Shown one piece after another: positions 1-10,073 of a stretch of DNA of 64,000 nucleotides. A program made the translations under genes and the position numbers. Position 1 is the stretch's first letter. Each line of letters opens with the position of its first letter. Source of the DNA: Unio delphinus. Taxonomy: Eukaryota > Mollusca > Bivalvia > Unionida > Unionidae. The DNA lies in the NCBI GenBank assembly GCA_029339505.1, contig JAQISU010000167.1, positions 3,321,001 to 3,385,000 of the forward strand, in the 5' to 3' direction. The notes below the pieces were generated by a model. That model was not told where the DNA came from and searched no databases. It saw nothing but the letters and a program-made list of their open reading frames with translations.

Positions 1-645
1 CTATAATGTGGTGCGAAAGATATGAAAATGTAGTCGCAAAACTCCAAGAGTCATGGATATGTCTTTTTATCTTAAGCCGATTAAGAAGATGCAAATATTT
101 TCAAAAGGTCTCCTCTCAGAAATATTATAAAATGGCTGAACAGCAATTTATTTGTTTTCCGGCTATATTTAGGTTACTCACGCTCATATTTCATTAAATT
201 TCTGTCTCTCCCCTCCCCGCACTACCACCGATTCCGGATAATAATATAAAAAAGTACCATCAACAAAGCAAAATCCTTGATATTTTCTAGATCTCTTTGT
301 TTTTATTTCAACCCCGATAATAACGTGACAAAAACATAATAAGAAAATTACAAAAAAAGTTTAGAACACGATTTTTTTCCACTTGTGCAAATTTAAAAAC
401 ATATACGCTCAGACCATTACTCACCCTGAAACACCAAACAAGTGAAAGACAAAATAAGTCATGTGGAAAGACAAAATAAGTCATGTGGAAAGAGCCGCCA
501 ATAATAATACCCCTCTTTCAAATCGTTACGATAGAGACAACGTACGGGTTCTGTAAGTTGTTTCCAAGCAGTTTAAGAGGAGCGTTGTTATCAGAATGAG
601 AAATGGATGGACAAATGGCAGGTATCTCATTATACCTGATGCTGA
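1..645. other. Intergenic stretch, no gene seen
   Basis: AT-rich sequence with no recognisable coding region. The only structure seen is a perfect 22-bp tandem duplication at about 445-488 (unit begins AAAGACAAAATAAGTC). Short open frames here have no family signature. Confidence 0.6.
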
Positions 646-797
646 ACTGCGATGAGAGTCATACCCTATACAATGCATGATATTAGCGTGTCTCCATTTA
701 GAACTCATTATTCAATGTATGACTGCGATGAGAGTCATACCCTATACAATGCATGATATTAGCGTGTCTCCATTTAGAACTCTATATTCAATGTATG
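646..797. repeat. 76-bp tandem duplication, 2 copies
   Basis: Two near-identical 76-bp units in direct tandem; each begins ACTGCGATGAGAGTCATACC and ends near TTCAATGTATG. Only one or two differences are visible, so the duplication is recent. Confidence 0.9.
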
Positions 798-973
798 AGT
801 GCCAATAAAGATTCTAATTGACTTATATTTGTACTGATAATGTTAGTTGAAAATGTAAACCCAAATTTTTAACTGCGAAAAGTTCATGATATTAAAAGCT
901 TAATAAGTGTTCAAAGATGACGATCACAGAGGTTTCAACGTACGACAAGTAAAACAACGGTAACAACAGCAGC

Positions 974-1031
<58 letters not shown>
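974..1031. repeat. (AAT)n microsatellite
   Basis: About 19 uninterrupted AAT triplets. L2-like LINE copies in this window end in the same type of tail, but no LINE 3' sequence is seen next to this tract. Confidence 0.97.
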
Positions 1032-1032
<1 letters not shown>

Positions 1033-2298
1033 ATTATAAACTGCAAAATGACATTAGAAAATCAATTAAAACATTTTCACCTGAAAGAAAATAATTGCGG
1101 AAACAATTAGATGACCACTTACTTTGTTACGTCCTGGGCTTAAATCTGAAGTAGCAAGATTAGGTCGATAATAGCCAATTTTGCTATTTCCTCTAAATAA
1201 TAAAATTTCACGATATATTAACTTTTGTACGTCTGTCCTCAGCAATGCGATGCCATCGGTGCCGAATACTTCAGTACTTTCTCAGGTAAGTGAAGTTACA
1301 ACCGTGTTTCAAAGCTCAATATACTCCAAAGAATGATGCTTTCTCTATATAATCTGTTTGCACGCTCTTCGGGGAATTTATGTCCGTTGCGACTTAAATA
1401 TTTAATGTACCTCAACAGAAGCGAACAAATGTTTTCATCTGATTAGCATAATTGAACATCCAGTATCATCTTCCTGTGAAGGGTTGGAGAAATCAATCGA
1501 TGACAAAACAAGACTTTGTAATAACCAATCATAGTCTCGGTTTTGTACTGTCAGTCTCCCTGGACCGGCCTACCATTCATGACACGAATATATTAGCCAG
1601 GTAGACTGCTGCAATGGAAAAGCTATTAGTAATGAGCTGTGAGATCTGCAATGGAAAAGAACTAGGCACAGTTGAGTACTGTGGGAAAATATAGTATGAA
1701 TATATAGAGATTTCACATGACGTCATTATTATCAGACAAAGGGATTTCATGATTTCTTTTTCTCTTGGGTGGACTCAGACCTATAGCAGCTTTGTTTAAA
1801 TCAGTAATAACACCTTTAACATTATTAATGTTATCCGTAGTGTTGAAGAGGTTTATTAATAAAAGCATACAACGTCATATCATGTAAGATATTTAGTTGG
1901 GAAAAAAGATGTATTGTTTAATGTAGTTACTGCTCGAATTGAAAGATGAGGCTTACTCAAATTTGATATTACCCTGGAGTTCTGTGAAGTCGTTGCAAAT
2001 ATTGATTGTGCCCTGTGGTCTTGTGTGATGCAAAAGGGCAAAACTCCTCTGCAAATCATGGATGTAACTTAAGAGCTCTCGTGGGGAAAAAAACAGATGT
2101 TTCATTCGCTATCATCATGACGTCATATAATCCAAAACCATTTTTGGGCTCAGAGGATTCAATTAGCTTTATAAAAAGTAGATAAATTTTTTATGGTTGT
2201 ATTTGAGATGCGCGAAGTAAATAATTCTTTCATCGGAACGCTATGTGAAGGGAAATGATGCCAGCTATTAAGTACAGCCTTAGTAAATTTACAACTTT
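1032..2298. other. Intergenic stretch with two perfect CRE-like octamers
   Basis: No coding region recognised. Two perfect TGACGTCA palindromes occur about 400 bp apart, at 1718-1725 and 2118-2125, both within CATGACGTCAT. Function is unproven. Confidence 0.45.
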
Positions 2299-2487
2299 CG
2301 ATATGTAAATGATACTATCAAGTTGACTATATAATCGATATGTAAATGATACTATCAAGTTGACTATATAATCGATATGTAAATGATACTATCAAGTTGA
2401 CTATATAATCGATATGTAAATGACACTATCAAGTTGACTATATAATCGATATGTAAATGATTCTATCAAGTTGATTATATAATCGAT
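2299..2487. repeat. 37-bp minisatellite, 5 copies
   Basis: Five direct copies of a 37-bp AT-rich unit starting CGATATGTAAATGATACTAT. Copies 1-3 are identical; copies 4 and 5 carry single substitutions. Confidence 0.95.
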
Positions 2488-3074
2488 GTTCACAAATACC
2501 AAATATATTTGCATTATTTAGATACGTGAAGGACACAACCCCGTATATCACTCACACGTGACTATTATCCTCATCTCTTTACTCATACATGCATTTTTCT
2601 CACCTTTGTAATAAACAAAGAATCTTTAGCATTATGTTTAAAATTAGAATAAGAATTTTAAAAAGTTGTTGATAGTTTCAGATGGAATGTAAACTGACAT
2701 GCAACATGCTTTAATCAAAAATATTTAGTAGCATTCCTTCCTGCTTCAGCTTCTATTCGAATATTATTGATATTACTATTAGACCTCACATGTCATTCAG
2801 TTTCACCTGAAAATATAACAATCAATAAACAGTTTAAGTCCGTTCCTTCGGTTTATCATACGTGTTGATAGATTCATAATGCGCATTACATTTACTTCAT
2901 GGCCAATGTATTCTTCTTAGAAATATTCAACAGAGAGCCCCCGTCCTTCCATTATTGTTCAACGTCATATTTGCAATTTTATCTGTCACAGTCGTTCGCA
3001 GGACTATCACAGAAATGTTCAAATGCATGTATTCCGAAATGTTTCATCGAATCCATAGACATGCGAGATCATGT
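2488..3074. other. Intergenic stretch, nothing recognised
   Basis: AT-rich DNA without an identifiable gene or element. Open frames at 2899-3236 run into the trinucleotide tract that follows and look like repeat artefacts. Confidence 0.5.
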
Positions 3075-3107
3075 AACAACAACAACAACGACAACAACAA
3101 CAACAAC

Positions 3108-3162
<55 letters not shown>
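3075..3162. repeat. Compound (CAA)n-(AAT)n microsatellite
   Basis: About a dozen CAA triplets, one changed to CGA, pass directly into about 17 AAT triplets. Translation gives poly-Thr/Ile or poly-Asn, which is an artefact. Confidence 0.95.
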
Positions 3163-3371
3163 TACTTATACTACTAATAATAAATATTATTAGTATTGAT
3201 ATTATTTTTGTTGTTATCATGTTATTACTGTACTAATCATTATTATTATCGTTGTTAACATCATAAATTCAAACAGCAATTCTATGAAAATAATTTAAGA
3301 TTGAGAGAGGGAGGAGTTTAATGAAAAAAGATTAAATTGTCACGATCCAAGTTTCTGGTCACATTTGTTGT

Positions 3372-3616
3372 TGTTTTTGTACGGTTTAACGTCATTTTTC
3401 TGCACGCGATAGCTTATACATTGTGGCCAGTATTAATGGTGGAGGAAGATCCCTGGAAAACCCCGAAAAGAACAACCGAACAACGAGAAGCAACTGGCAA
3501 GCTGTCTCACGTACCCACATTGGCCGAACCCGAGACATAAACCACAGTAGACAGAAGCGAGATGGCAGCGATCCGTAATTGTGAGCGCTGTAGACCACTC
3601 GGCAACTCATGGCCCC
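3372..3616 (-). mobile_element. tRNA-derived SINE with 12-bp target duplication
   Basis: A 245-bp element on the minus strand. Read in sense, the head (about 3616-3520) has an A-box-like TTGCCGAGTGGTCTA and a B-box-like GGGTTCGGCC, as in a Ser/Leu-type tRNA-derived pol III promoter. The body is GC-richer than its surroundings. The 3' tail reads ATGACGTTAAACC followed by A/C-rich repeats. The element is flanked by perfect 12-bp direct repeats CACATTTGTTGT (3360-3371 and 3617-3628), the expected result of target-primed reverse transcription. Its head differs from that of the SINEs at 23, 39.6 and 60 kb, but its tail motif ACGTTAAA is shared with the 39.6-kb copy. It encodes no protein. Confidence 0.8.
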
Positions 3617-3628
3617 CACATTTGTTGT

Positions 3629-4181
3629 AATTAGCTCCTAAAACTATGTAACTAAAGCATCTCCAACATTCAACTACGTAAGAAACTAAGCCACTGGTTT
3701 TACCTGATCATATAATAATATATACAAGGCCTTTGGTGGGACACTTAAGGTACAAGAAAAAAAAATTAACATTAGCCAGCAATTTTGGAAAAACGGACAA
3801 TTGAAATCTAAGGGGATTTTGACAACAGTCCGTAAGTTAAGCATTGTGGGGATAGAAAGGAAATGACAGTGTTGAAACTACATTTACTATCGTTTACAAA
3901 ATAATCTAGTATCAAATACATTGGTTCATATAATATCCACGCCTACGTTTAAATAATATCTAACATCGATTTGTAGATATTAGCTATCATCTATTTCATA
4001 TACAGTCCAGATATGCTATACTACTACTGCTGTAATAATAACCGTACTAGCCAATATTCTTCTAGAGGTGAATGAGTTCAATTTGACTTTGCGCGAACTT
4101 TTTTCTATTAAGAATTGATGCCTTTTGCACCGGTTTACAGTCTTTACCTTCTTCCCCATCATTACCCCTATATACGTTCAG
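3629..4181. other. Intergenic stretch, nothing recognised
   Basis: No gene or repeat identified. A pyrimidine-rich segment at about 4139-4178 ends in CAG at 4179-4181 and could be the acceptor of the exon candidate that follows. Confidence 0.4.
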
Positions 4182-4327
4182 AAGAAAATAGAGGGAAGAC
4201 TTATTTGCAACGTCAGAAAGAGGAAATTATGTTTGTCCAACGACAGCAAGAAGAGGAAAAAAGAAAGCAACAAGAAATGAGAAAAACTTTGAACAGTAAA
4301 CAGAAGGAAAAGAATGAAAACAAAACG
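4182..4327 (+). CDS. Candidate internal exon, charged coiled-coil segment
   Basis: An open frame encodes a very charged, Gln/Glu/Lys-rich stretch (for example YLQRQKEEIMFVQRQQEEE) that would form a coiled coil. It is bounded by a plausible acceptor (pyrimidine tract then CAG at 4179-4181) and a plausible donor (ACG|GTTAGT at 4328). The exon would start one base into a codon and end on a codon boundary. The frame stays open on both sides (4115-4351), so the splice sites are not needed to keep it open. No protein family is recognised, and low-complexity charged sequence arises easily by chance in A-rich DNA. No partner exon could be linked with confidence. Confidence 0.25.
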
Positions 4328-5267
4328 GTTAGTTCGCTTCAAGCCATTTAGGGGAGTTAGAACATTTGAGATAAATTTATCAGATCTTTTCCACAAAATC
4401 GAAGAGAACTGATATTCGCTATCCAAGATGTGTAAACCTTTGTGACTACATTTACGACTACTGCCAGTGAGACCCCAACAGTGACAACAGGCACAATTAC
4501 ACCAGCAGTTACACCTACCCACTTTAAAAACTGTTCAAGACCAGTTGCAGCTGATTTTGTAAAGCACATAATATTTCAACAACCAATGGTCGATTTCGGT
4601 TAAACGATTTCTGGAAAAAATATGTATTGTTCAATCAAAGCAAAATAAACAAAAATACCCCCAAATACATTAGTATTAAATTTGCTTGTGACTTTATTTC
4701 TGTGTGTACTATCGTGTCCATACTTAACAACAAATATGAACAAATATTTTAAGTATTTTATGTTGGATATTCGAATGAATAAACATTGCAATTAAATTTA
4801 ACACCACAACACCGATGTTAATCTGTTCTTTTAATTGTCTTTCAGTTTTGAATATGTCACTGACAGTTTATTCCTGTCTTTGTCTCGCCGTTATGAATTT
4901 CTTTACTGGAATGCGTTCTATTCCAATTTATGCTTCTGATGGCTGAACTTCCTTATTCTCATTTGTTTTTAAGGATACATTTAAATCTAAATGTCTTTCT
5001 TGACATTGACAACATCTTTGGTCTCTTCTTTTCTTAGAATATCCTTTTCATTTACGATGTGGATGCTTTAGGATCCCGTGTCTTTTCTAATGGCGGACAT
5101 ATATTAGACAAAAGCTCTGTTGCAAGTAATCGCTGGTGATTCTTCCATCCTTATAGATTGAAACTGAAAGACTGCATTCTCTCATTTAAATGGACATCCC
5201 TTACCCCTTTTTATATGTTCATTAAGGAGAGAGTGTTTATTCAAGTTTAATCAAATTTTGAATCACT
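4328..5267. other. Intergenic or intronic stretch
   Basis: No gene recognised. A minus-strand open frame at 4357-4569 encodes one strongly hydrophobic segment (WVGVTAGVIVPVVTVGVSLA) that could span a membrane. It has no family match that I know, and I treat it as unproven. Confidence 0.35.
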
Positions 5268-5403
5268 ATGGAAAGATCACACTTTCCCAAAGAAGAGCCA
5301 GAAGCTAAGCGAAGACTATGTGTCGCCTCATATGCTACAACAGTGGTGGCAGACATTTACGGTCGCAACCTTGAGAAGACAAACGACCAAGATCGAATGC
5401 AAG
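5268..5403 (+). CDS. Candidate first coding exon
   Basis: An ATG with G at +4 opens a 45-codon frame with balanced amino-acid use (for example RRLCVASYATTVVADIYGRN). It ends in a good donor, CAAG|GTAACT, with the intron starting at 5404. An in-frame TGA lies just upstream at 5259, so this would be a first exon or begin at a splice site. Base composition is richer in G+C than the surroundings. The product is not recognised. If it is real, the exon ends after the first base of a codon. It could equally be a chance frame. Confidence 0.25.
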
Positions 5404-5804
5404 GTAACTGCCACAAATCCGACAGAGCCAAGGTCGGCAAAAATAGAAAATCATTCCGGTAGTTTCTGAATATTTTTTAACATTCAAGCTACTCACAAGG
5501 TTTCTTTCAGAATATTGAGAATGATTGTTGATACGTGTCGTTGATAGTATCAAAAATGTTTATGCGGAACGGTTACAAAATGTGGGATTGCAAGTGGTTC
5601 AATCAATTCGAGATCATCTATGACGATTGGTGATTCAGGAATGATCGAAAAGTCTCAAGTTAAAGAAACAATGACAGACGTTTGTTAAAATCATCAAGGA
5701 AGCCGCATAATAATATCAGTTCGTTTCAATGATAACAGATCTGGCAAAGGGAAGCGGGCACAAAAGGTATTAGATGAAACAATAATGTATAACAATGGCC
5801 TAGT
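5404..5804. other. Stretch between exon candidate and TA-rich array
   Basis: No gene, repeat or element recognised. Confidence 0.4.
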
Positions 5805-6163
5805 TTAAATAGGTATATGTATATATAGGTATATATATAGGTATATATATAGGTATATATATAGTTTAAATAGGTATATGTATATATAGGTATATATATA
5901 GGTATATATATAGGTATATATATATAGTTTAAATAGGTATATGTATATATAGGTATATATATAGGTATATATATAGTTTAAATAGGTATATGTATATATA
6001 GGTATATATATAGGTATATATATAGTTTAAATAGGTATATGTATATATAGGTATATATATAGGTATATATATAGTTTAAATAGGTATATGTATATATAGG
6101 TATATATATAGGTATATATATAGGTATATATATAGGTATATATATAGTTTAAATAGGTATATG
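5805..6163. repeat. Nested TA-rich minisatellite
   Basis: An 8- to 12-bp motif TATATATAGG is repeated. Groups of two to four are separated by the spacer AGTTTAAATAGGTATATG, giving a higher-order unit of about 45-60 bp repeated seven times with variable numbers of the inner motif. Confidence 0.9.
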
Positions 6164-6218
6164 ATGGACTCATAAATGTTGCAAGATCGAAGCAAGCAAA
6201 AATATAAATATTGCTTGT

Positions 6219-6427
6219 ATGAAGCTTAGGATCCAGATTATGAATAGTCGGTACTACTTCGGGTTTATGGCACATCGCAGTATTTCCTTCAGTGTGAAGC
6301 ATTCATGGAACAATAAGGAATTCTTGTTCGCGATGACAACAGTGCTGCATACAGTGCCAGCAATAGTCGGATTTGTCAACAATGACATCATATTGTTTAG
6401 GACCGCACGTTATTTTATCAACGGAAA
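6219..6427 (+). CDS. Weak exon candidate
   Basis: An open frame next to the TA-rich array ends at a consensus donor, GGAAA|GTAAGT, with the intron starting at 6428. It encodes about 70 residues including a hydrophobic run (AMTTVLHTVPAIVGFV). A CTTAG at about 6226-6230 could be an acceptor but lacks a good pyrimidine tract. No family is recognised. It is reported because donor and composition coincide, but a chance frame is more likely. Confidence 0.15.
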
Positions 6428-6433
6428 GTAAGT

Positions 6434-7810
6434 CGTAAAAGTACTTGATCGCTGCAACAATTCTTTGATTTGCCGTTACAGTGATTAATACGCACGGTCA
6501 CCATTACGAATATCTTTATGTTTAAAATGTTTGTTTTTTTCAGTTGCAAATGAGGAGGGAGGGACTTGCCTAACCCTTTGTTTTCATCTATTTTGAACTA
6601 GCAGAGGTTAGAAACAAATGTTAAATTTGCTTTTTTAAATAACGCTGTTTTTTGTTTTAAAGAATTGATATTCACTTTCACATTTTTTCCCCTTAACGTT
6701 ATCACTGAATATGATCGTTAACAAATAAACAATTCCTTCATATCGCTTAAAAAAAAATTACCTGATATCAAATCAATTTTCCATGAAGAGAATATTTTTA
6801 AAAATTAGGCACAAACAGACCAATATTGCCAAGAATTGCATTTCATAGCAATAGCCATCATCATGTCATAGATATTGACATCAAGAATAAGCGGGACCAA
6901 TTTATCTTAAGCTCTTCGCTCTTCCTATTGCATGTGACTAATTTAAATGAGATGTGTACTCATCAATTGGTAATGTTGTCTTATTTACTTAACTAATATT
7001 AAAGATACCATGTTCTTCTCTACCAATAGTACCATATAACGTTTGAAGAAAACGATCCTTCTTATGGGCTCACATGAATTATGTCAACTGTGGGTCAGCA
7101 GAGATATTAAACGAAAAGACATTGGTGTTGTTGCCCTGATGAAAGACGATTCACTTTCTGTGACAGCATCAAAACGGCAAACATATTATCAATAATAATT
7201 GGTGTATATTGATTGCCGAATCTGGGTTGCACAAAATCTTACAGTCCTAAGATTAGTCGTGACAGAAAAAATAATTTACAATGACTGCGCTGTGTATTCG
7301 CGGTACAATAGGCTCCAGACTACTGGAATCTTGTAAATGCAACAGAATGATCATGAATTAGTATCTCTAATAAAATTCAATGGTCAATGCTGTACGAAAC
7401 GAGACCTAGGTACTTTTGTATTAATATAAAATACAGCTGGATTTTGGTACACACACAATTCCGTGCCAAAAATATCTTGTAATATCTTGAACAACCAGCA
7501 TATTCGTAAATTCGTCTTAGACCGGTGAATCGTGTTTGAGAAGGTATAGAATCTGAAAAATAATACAGCCATCGCATAGAGGAATAAGTGGACCTAACTA
7601 CTGCTGTTGAATCCTCCGAAAAATAGTTCACTGGCTGTTTAGTCAGCAATATATTAATCCAACAGCTAACGGCAGGTATCTTCTTCCTTTTCGTAAGAAG
7701 AAAGACTCCACAAAAAACACCAATAAAATTTACAAAGAAATCCAATTGCTTTCCCTTTATGAAAAGCTCGTAGATCACAAACTCTTGAAACCTTCAGTAG
7801 GTTAAATAGA
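6434..7810. other. Intergenic stretch, nothing recognised
   Basis: AT-rich DNA with no recognisable element. The minus-strand open frame at 7377-7778 has no family features and partly merges with the 25-bp array. Confidence 0.5.
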
Positions 7811-8110
7811 GCAACTTTCCTGACATAAAAATACAGCAACTTTCCTGACATAAAAATACAGCAACTTTCCTGACATAAAAATACAGCAACTTTCCTGACA
7901 TAAAAATACAGCAACTTTCCTGACATAAAAATACAGCAACTTTCCTGACATAAAAATATAGCAATTTTCCTGACATAAAAATATAGCAACTTTCCTGACA
8001 TAAAAATATAGCAACTTTCCTGACATAAAAATATAGCAACTTTCCTGACATAAAAATATAGCAACTTTCCTGACATAAAAATATAGCAACTTTCCTGACA
8101 TACAAAAACT
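7811..8110. repeat. 25-bp minisatellite, 12 copies
   Basis: Twelve direct copies of a 25-bp unit beginning GCAACTTTCCTGACATAAAA, at exact 25-base spacing. The unit ends ATACA in copies 1-5 and ATATA in copies 6-11, so the variants are grouped in blocks; copy 7 also has GCAATTTT. Because 25 is not a multiple of three and the unit has no stop in any minus-strand frame, long open frames appear on that strand. They are artefacts. Confidence 0.97.
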
Positions 8111-8516
8111 TCATATTCGCAATGAAATATCCACATCTTGTCTTTTCGAAATACCTCTTGACATGTTTCCTTATTGGTTACATTCGCCTTCCAGTAAGTC
8201 GTTTAAAAAAAGCTTGTCATAAATCATGCTTTAAGTAAGAGCACGAACTTGGCCTTACTGAGTTGTACTCTCCAATATAGCTGCGAAAGAAGGTCAATTG
8301 AAGTTTTGCATTGAGCTAATTATATAAATTGCCAATTTATTGCAAAGAGCACATTATATCCCTTGTCAATTCACTGCAAAGACTGACATTACTGATGTGG
8401 TGGGCAATGGAAATACATTATGACATAAGCGAAATGGACGCTTGTAAACGGAACGGAGTTTTCCAATGGCATCACATTGTAACAGGATAGACCTGAATGG
8501 AAGCTTGGATCAACTG

Positions 8517-8626
<110 letters not shown>

Positions 8627-8754
8627 CAAATATAGTGATTCTTTCACGCTGTAAAACATATGTCTCATTCAATAACTCTATCCAAACATTCGCAAATAGG
8701 AAAATAAAAACAAATGGGTCATATACAAATGTATGACTGTAGGATTAAATTAAT

Positions 8755-8905
8755 ACCACTTAATTTCGTACATTATGAGATTCAGTTCATATAATTTCGT
8801 GTAATTTCTTACAATGAAAGTGAGATTCAAATAATCTCATGTAATTTCCTACAATGAATGTGAGTCTCAAATAAGCTCATGTAATTTCTTACAATGAATT
8901 TGATA
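8755..8905. repeat. Degenerate 39-bp repeat, 3-4 copies
   Basis: Diverged units around ATTTCTTACAATGAATGTGA alternate with TTCAAATAATCTCATGTA. They are spaced about 39 bp apart and fade out to the right. Confidence 0.75.
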
Positions 8906-9254
8906 TTCAAATAACTGTAATCAAAAAAAGATTCAAGTCATCTAATGTAATCAAAATGACATAAATTGTACTCAGTTGAAAAAAAATCAATTGGAACAAA
9001 GATATAACTCAGTCATTTGTACAGCCGTATGATTCATAAGTATTTGTTAAAACTTGCAATTGTGTCCACTGACAAACCACACAGTTATCACGAATTCTTG
9101 GGTTTGCTCACACTTGTATCGGCCCCTCACACCCTTCATGGATCCACCATGCCCACAAGTTTACAAATTAGCGGTTTCGTCTTTGTACAGCCTTGATGGT
9201 TATTATATCATCCATATCAATATAGACGCACAGACGGCCAGACATCCTGATAAA

Positions 9255-9482
9255 CGTACAGGCAGCTACAGATAGCTACACACAGATACAGACTGCTACG
9301 GACTGCTACAGATTGCTACGGACCGCTGCAGACAGCTACATATAGCTACACACAGCTACAGACTGCTACGGACCGCTGCAGACAGCTACATACAGCTACA
9401 GACTGCTACGGGCCGCTACAGACTGCTACGGACCGCTGCAGACAGCTACACACAGCTACAGACTGCTACGGACCGCTGCAGC
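9255..9482. repeat. Short-period minisatellite
   Basis: About 22 copies of a roughly 10-bp motif of the form GCTACAGACT, GCTACGGACC or GCTGCAGACA. Blocks of five motifs are themselves repeated (for example ACTGCTACGGACCGCTGCAG recurs four times). The array is much richer in G+C than its surroundings. Confidence 0.9.
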
Positions 9483-10073
9483 AAAGTCTTTACAACGTTT
9501 CAAGTCTGTGTAATAGTAACGTCCTTCCACGATAGGACATTAAAATCTTAATATGCCTCAAATATAAAATCAAATACAAATGTAGCGATTTCCCCTATGG
9601 CTGGAAAACATCATTTCTGCATTATGTTTAATTAAACACAATGGACACAAGACGGAACTGTTTCTTTGCTCTATTAAATGATGGGGGTCCAATATTAATT
9701 TTACTCAAGTGTTCACTATCGCACCAGCATATATAATTAGAAAATAATAAAAATGTACTAAATGCTTTCCTTTATGTTAAATGTCACTAATAATTGACTT
9801 TGTGCAATGCATTGATGTCGTTGTGCAGAAAGGGGGATGTTGTCTCACAAATGAATATAAAATTACATTCGATACTTCTAGCCTATTACGATTTTAATTT
9901 CAGCATGGATATTATACATTCTCCCTGATTCTCTAAAAAAAACGCTTCCAGCCAGCAAGATAGTAAAATATAATATTTCAATCATTAAAGAAATATGCAA
10001 AATAGTCATTAATGACCTGCTACGGCACATTCCTAAACCTGCAACTGAATTGACTGAGATACATCTGTAATAC
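9483..10073. other. Intergenic stretch, nothing recognised
   Basis: No gene or element identified between the short-period array and the 56-bp satellite. Confidence 0.5.

Noticed and set aside
7666..8136. Overlapping minus-strand frames with a repeated 25-residue motif
   Set aside because: They arise because the 25-bp unit lacks stops on that strand; there is no start context, signal or family match.
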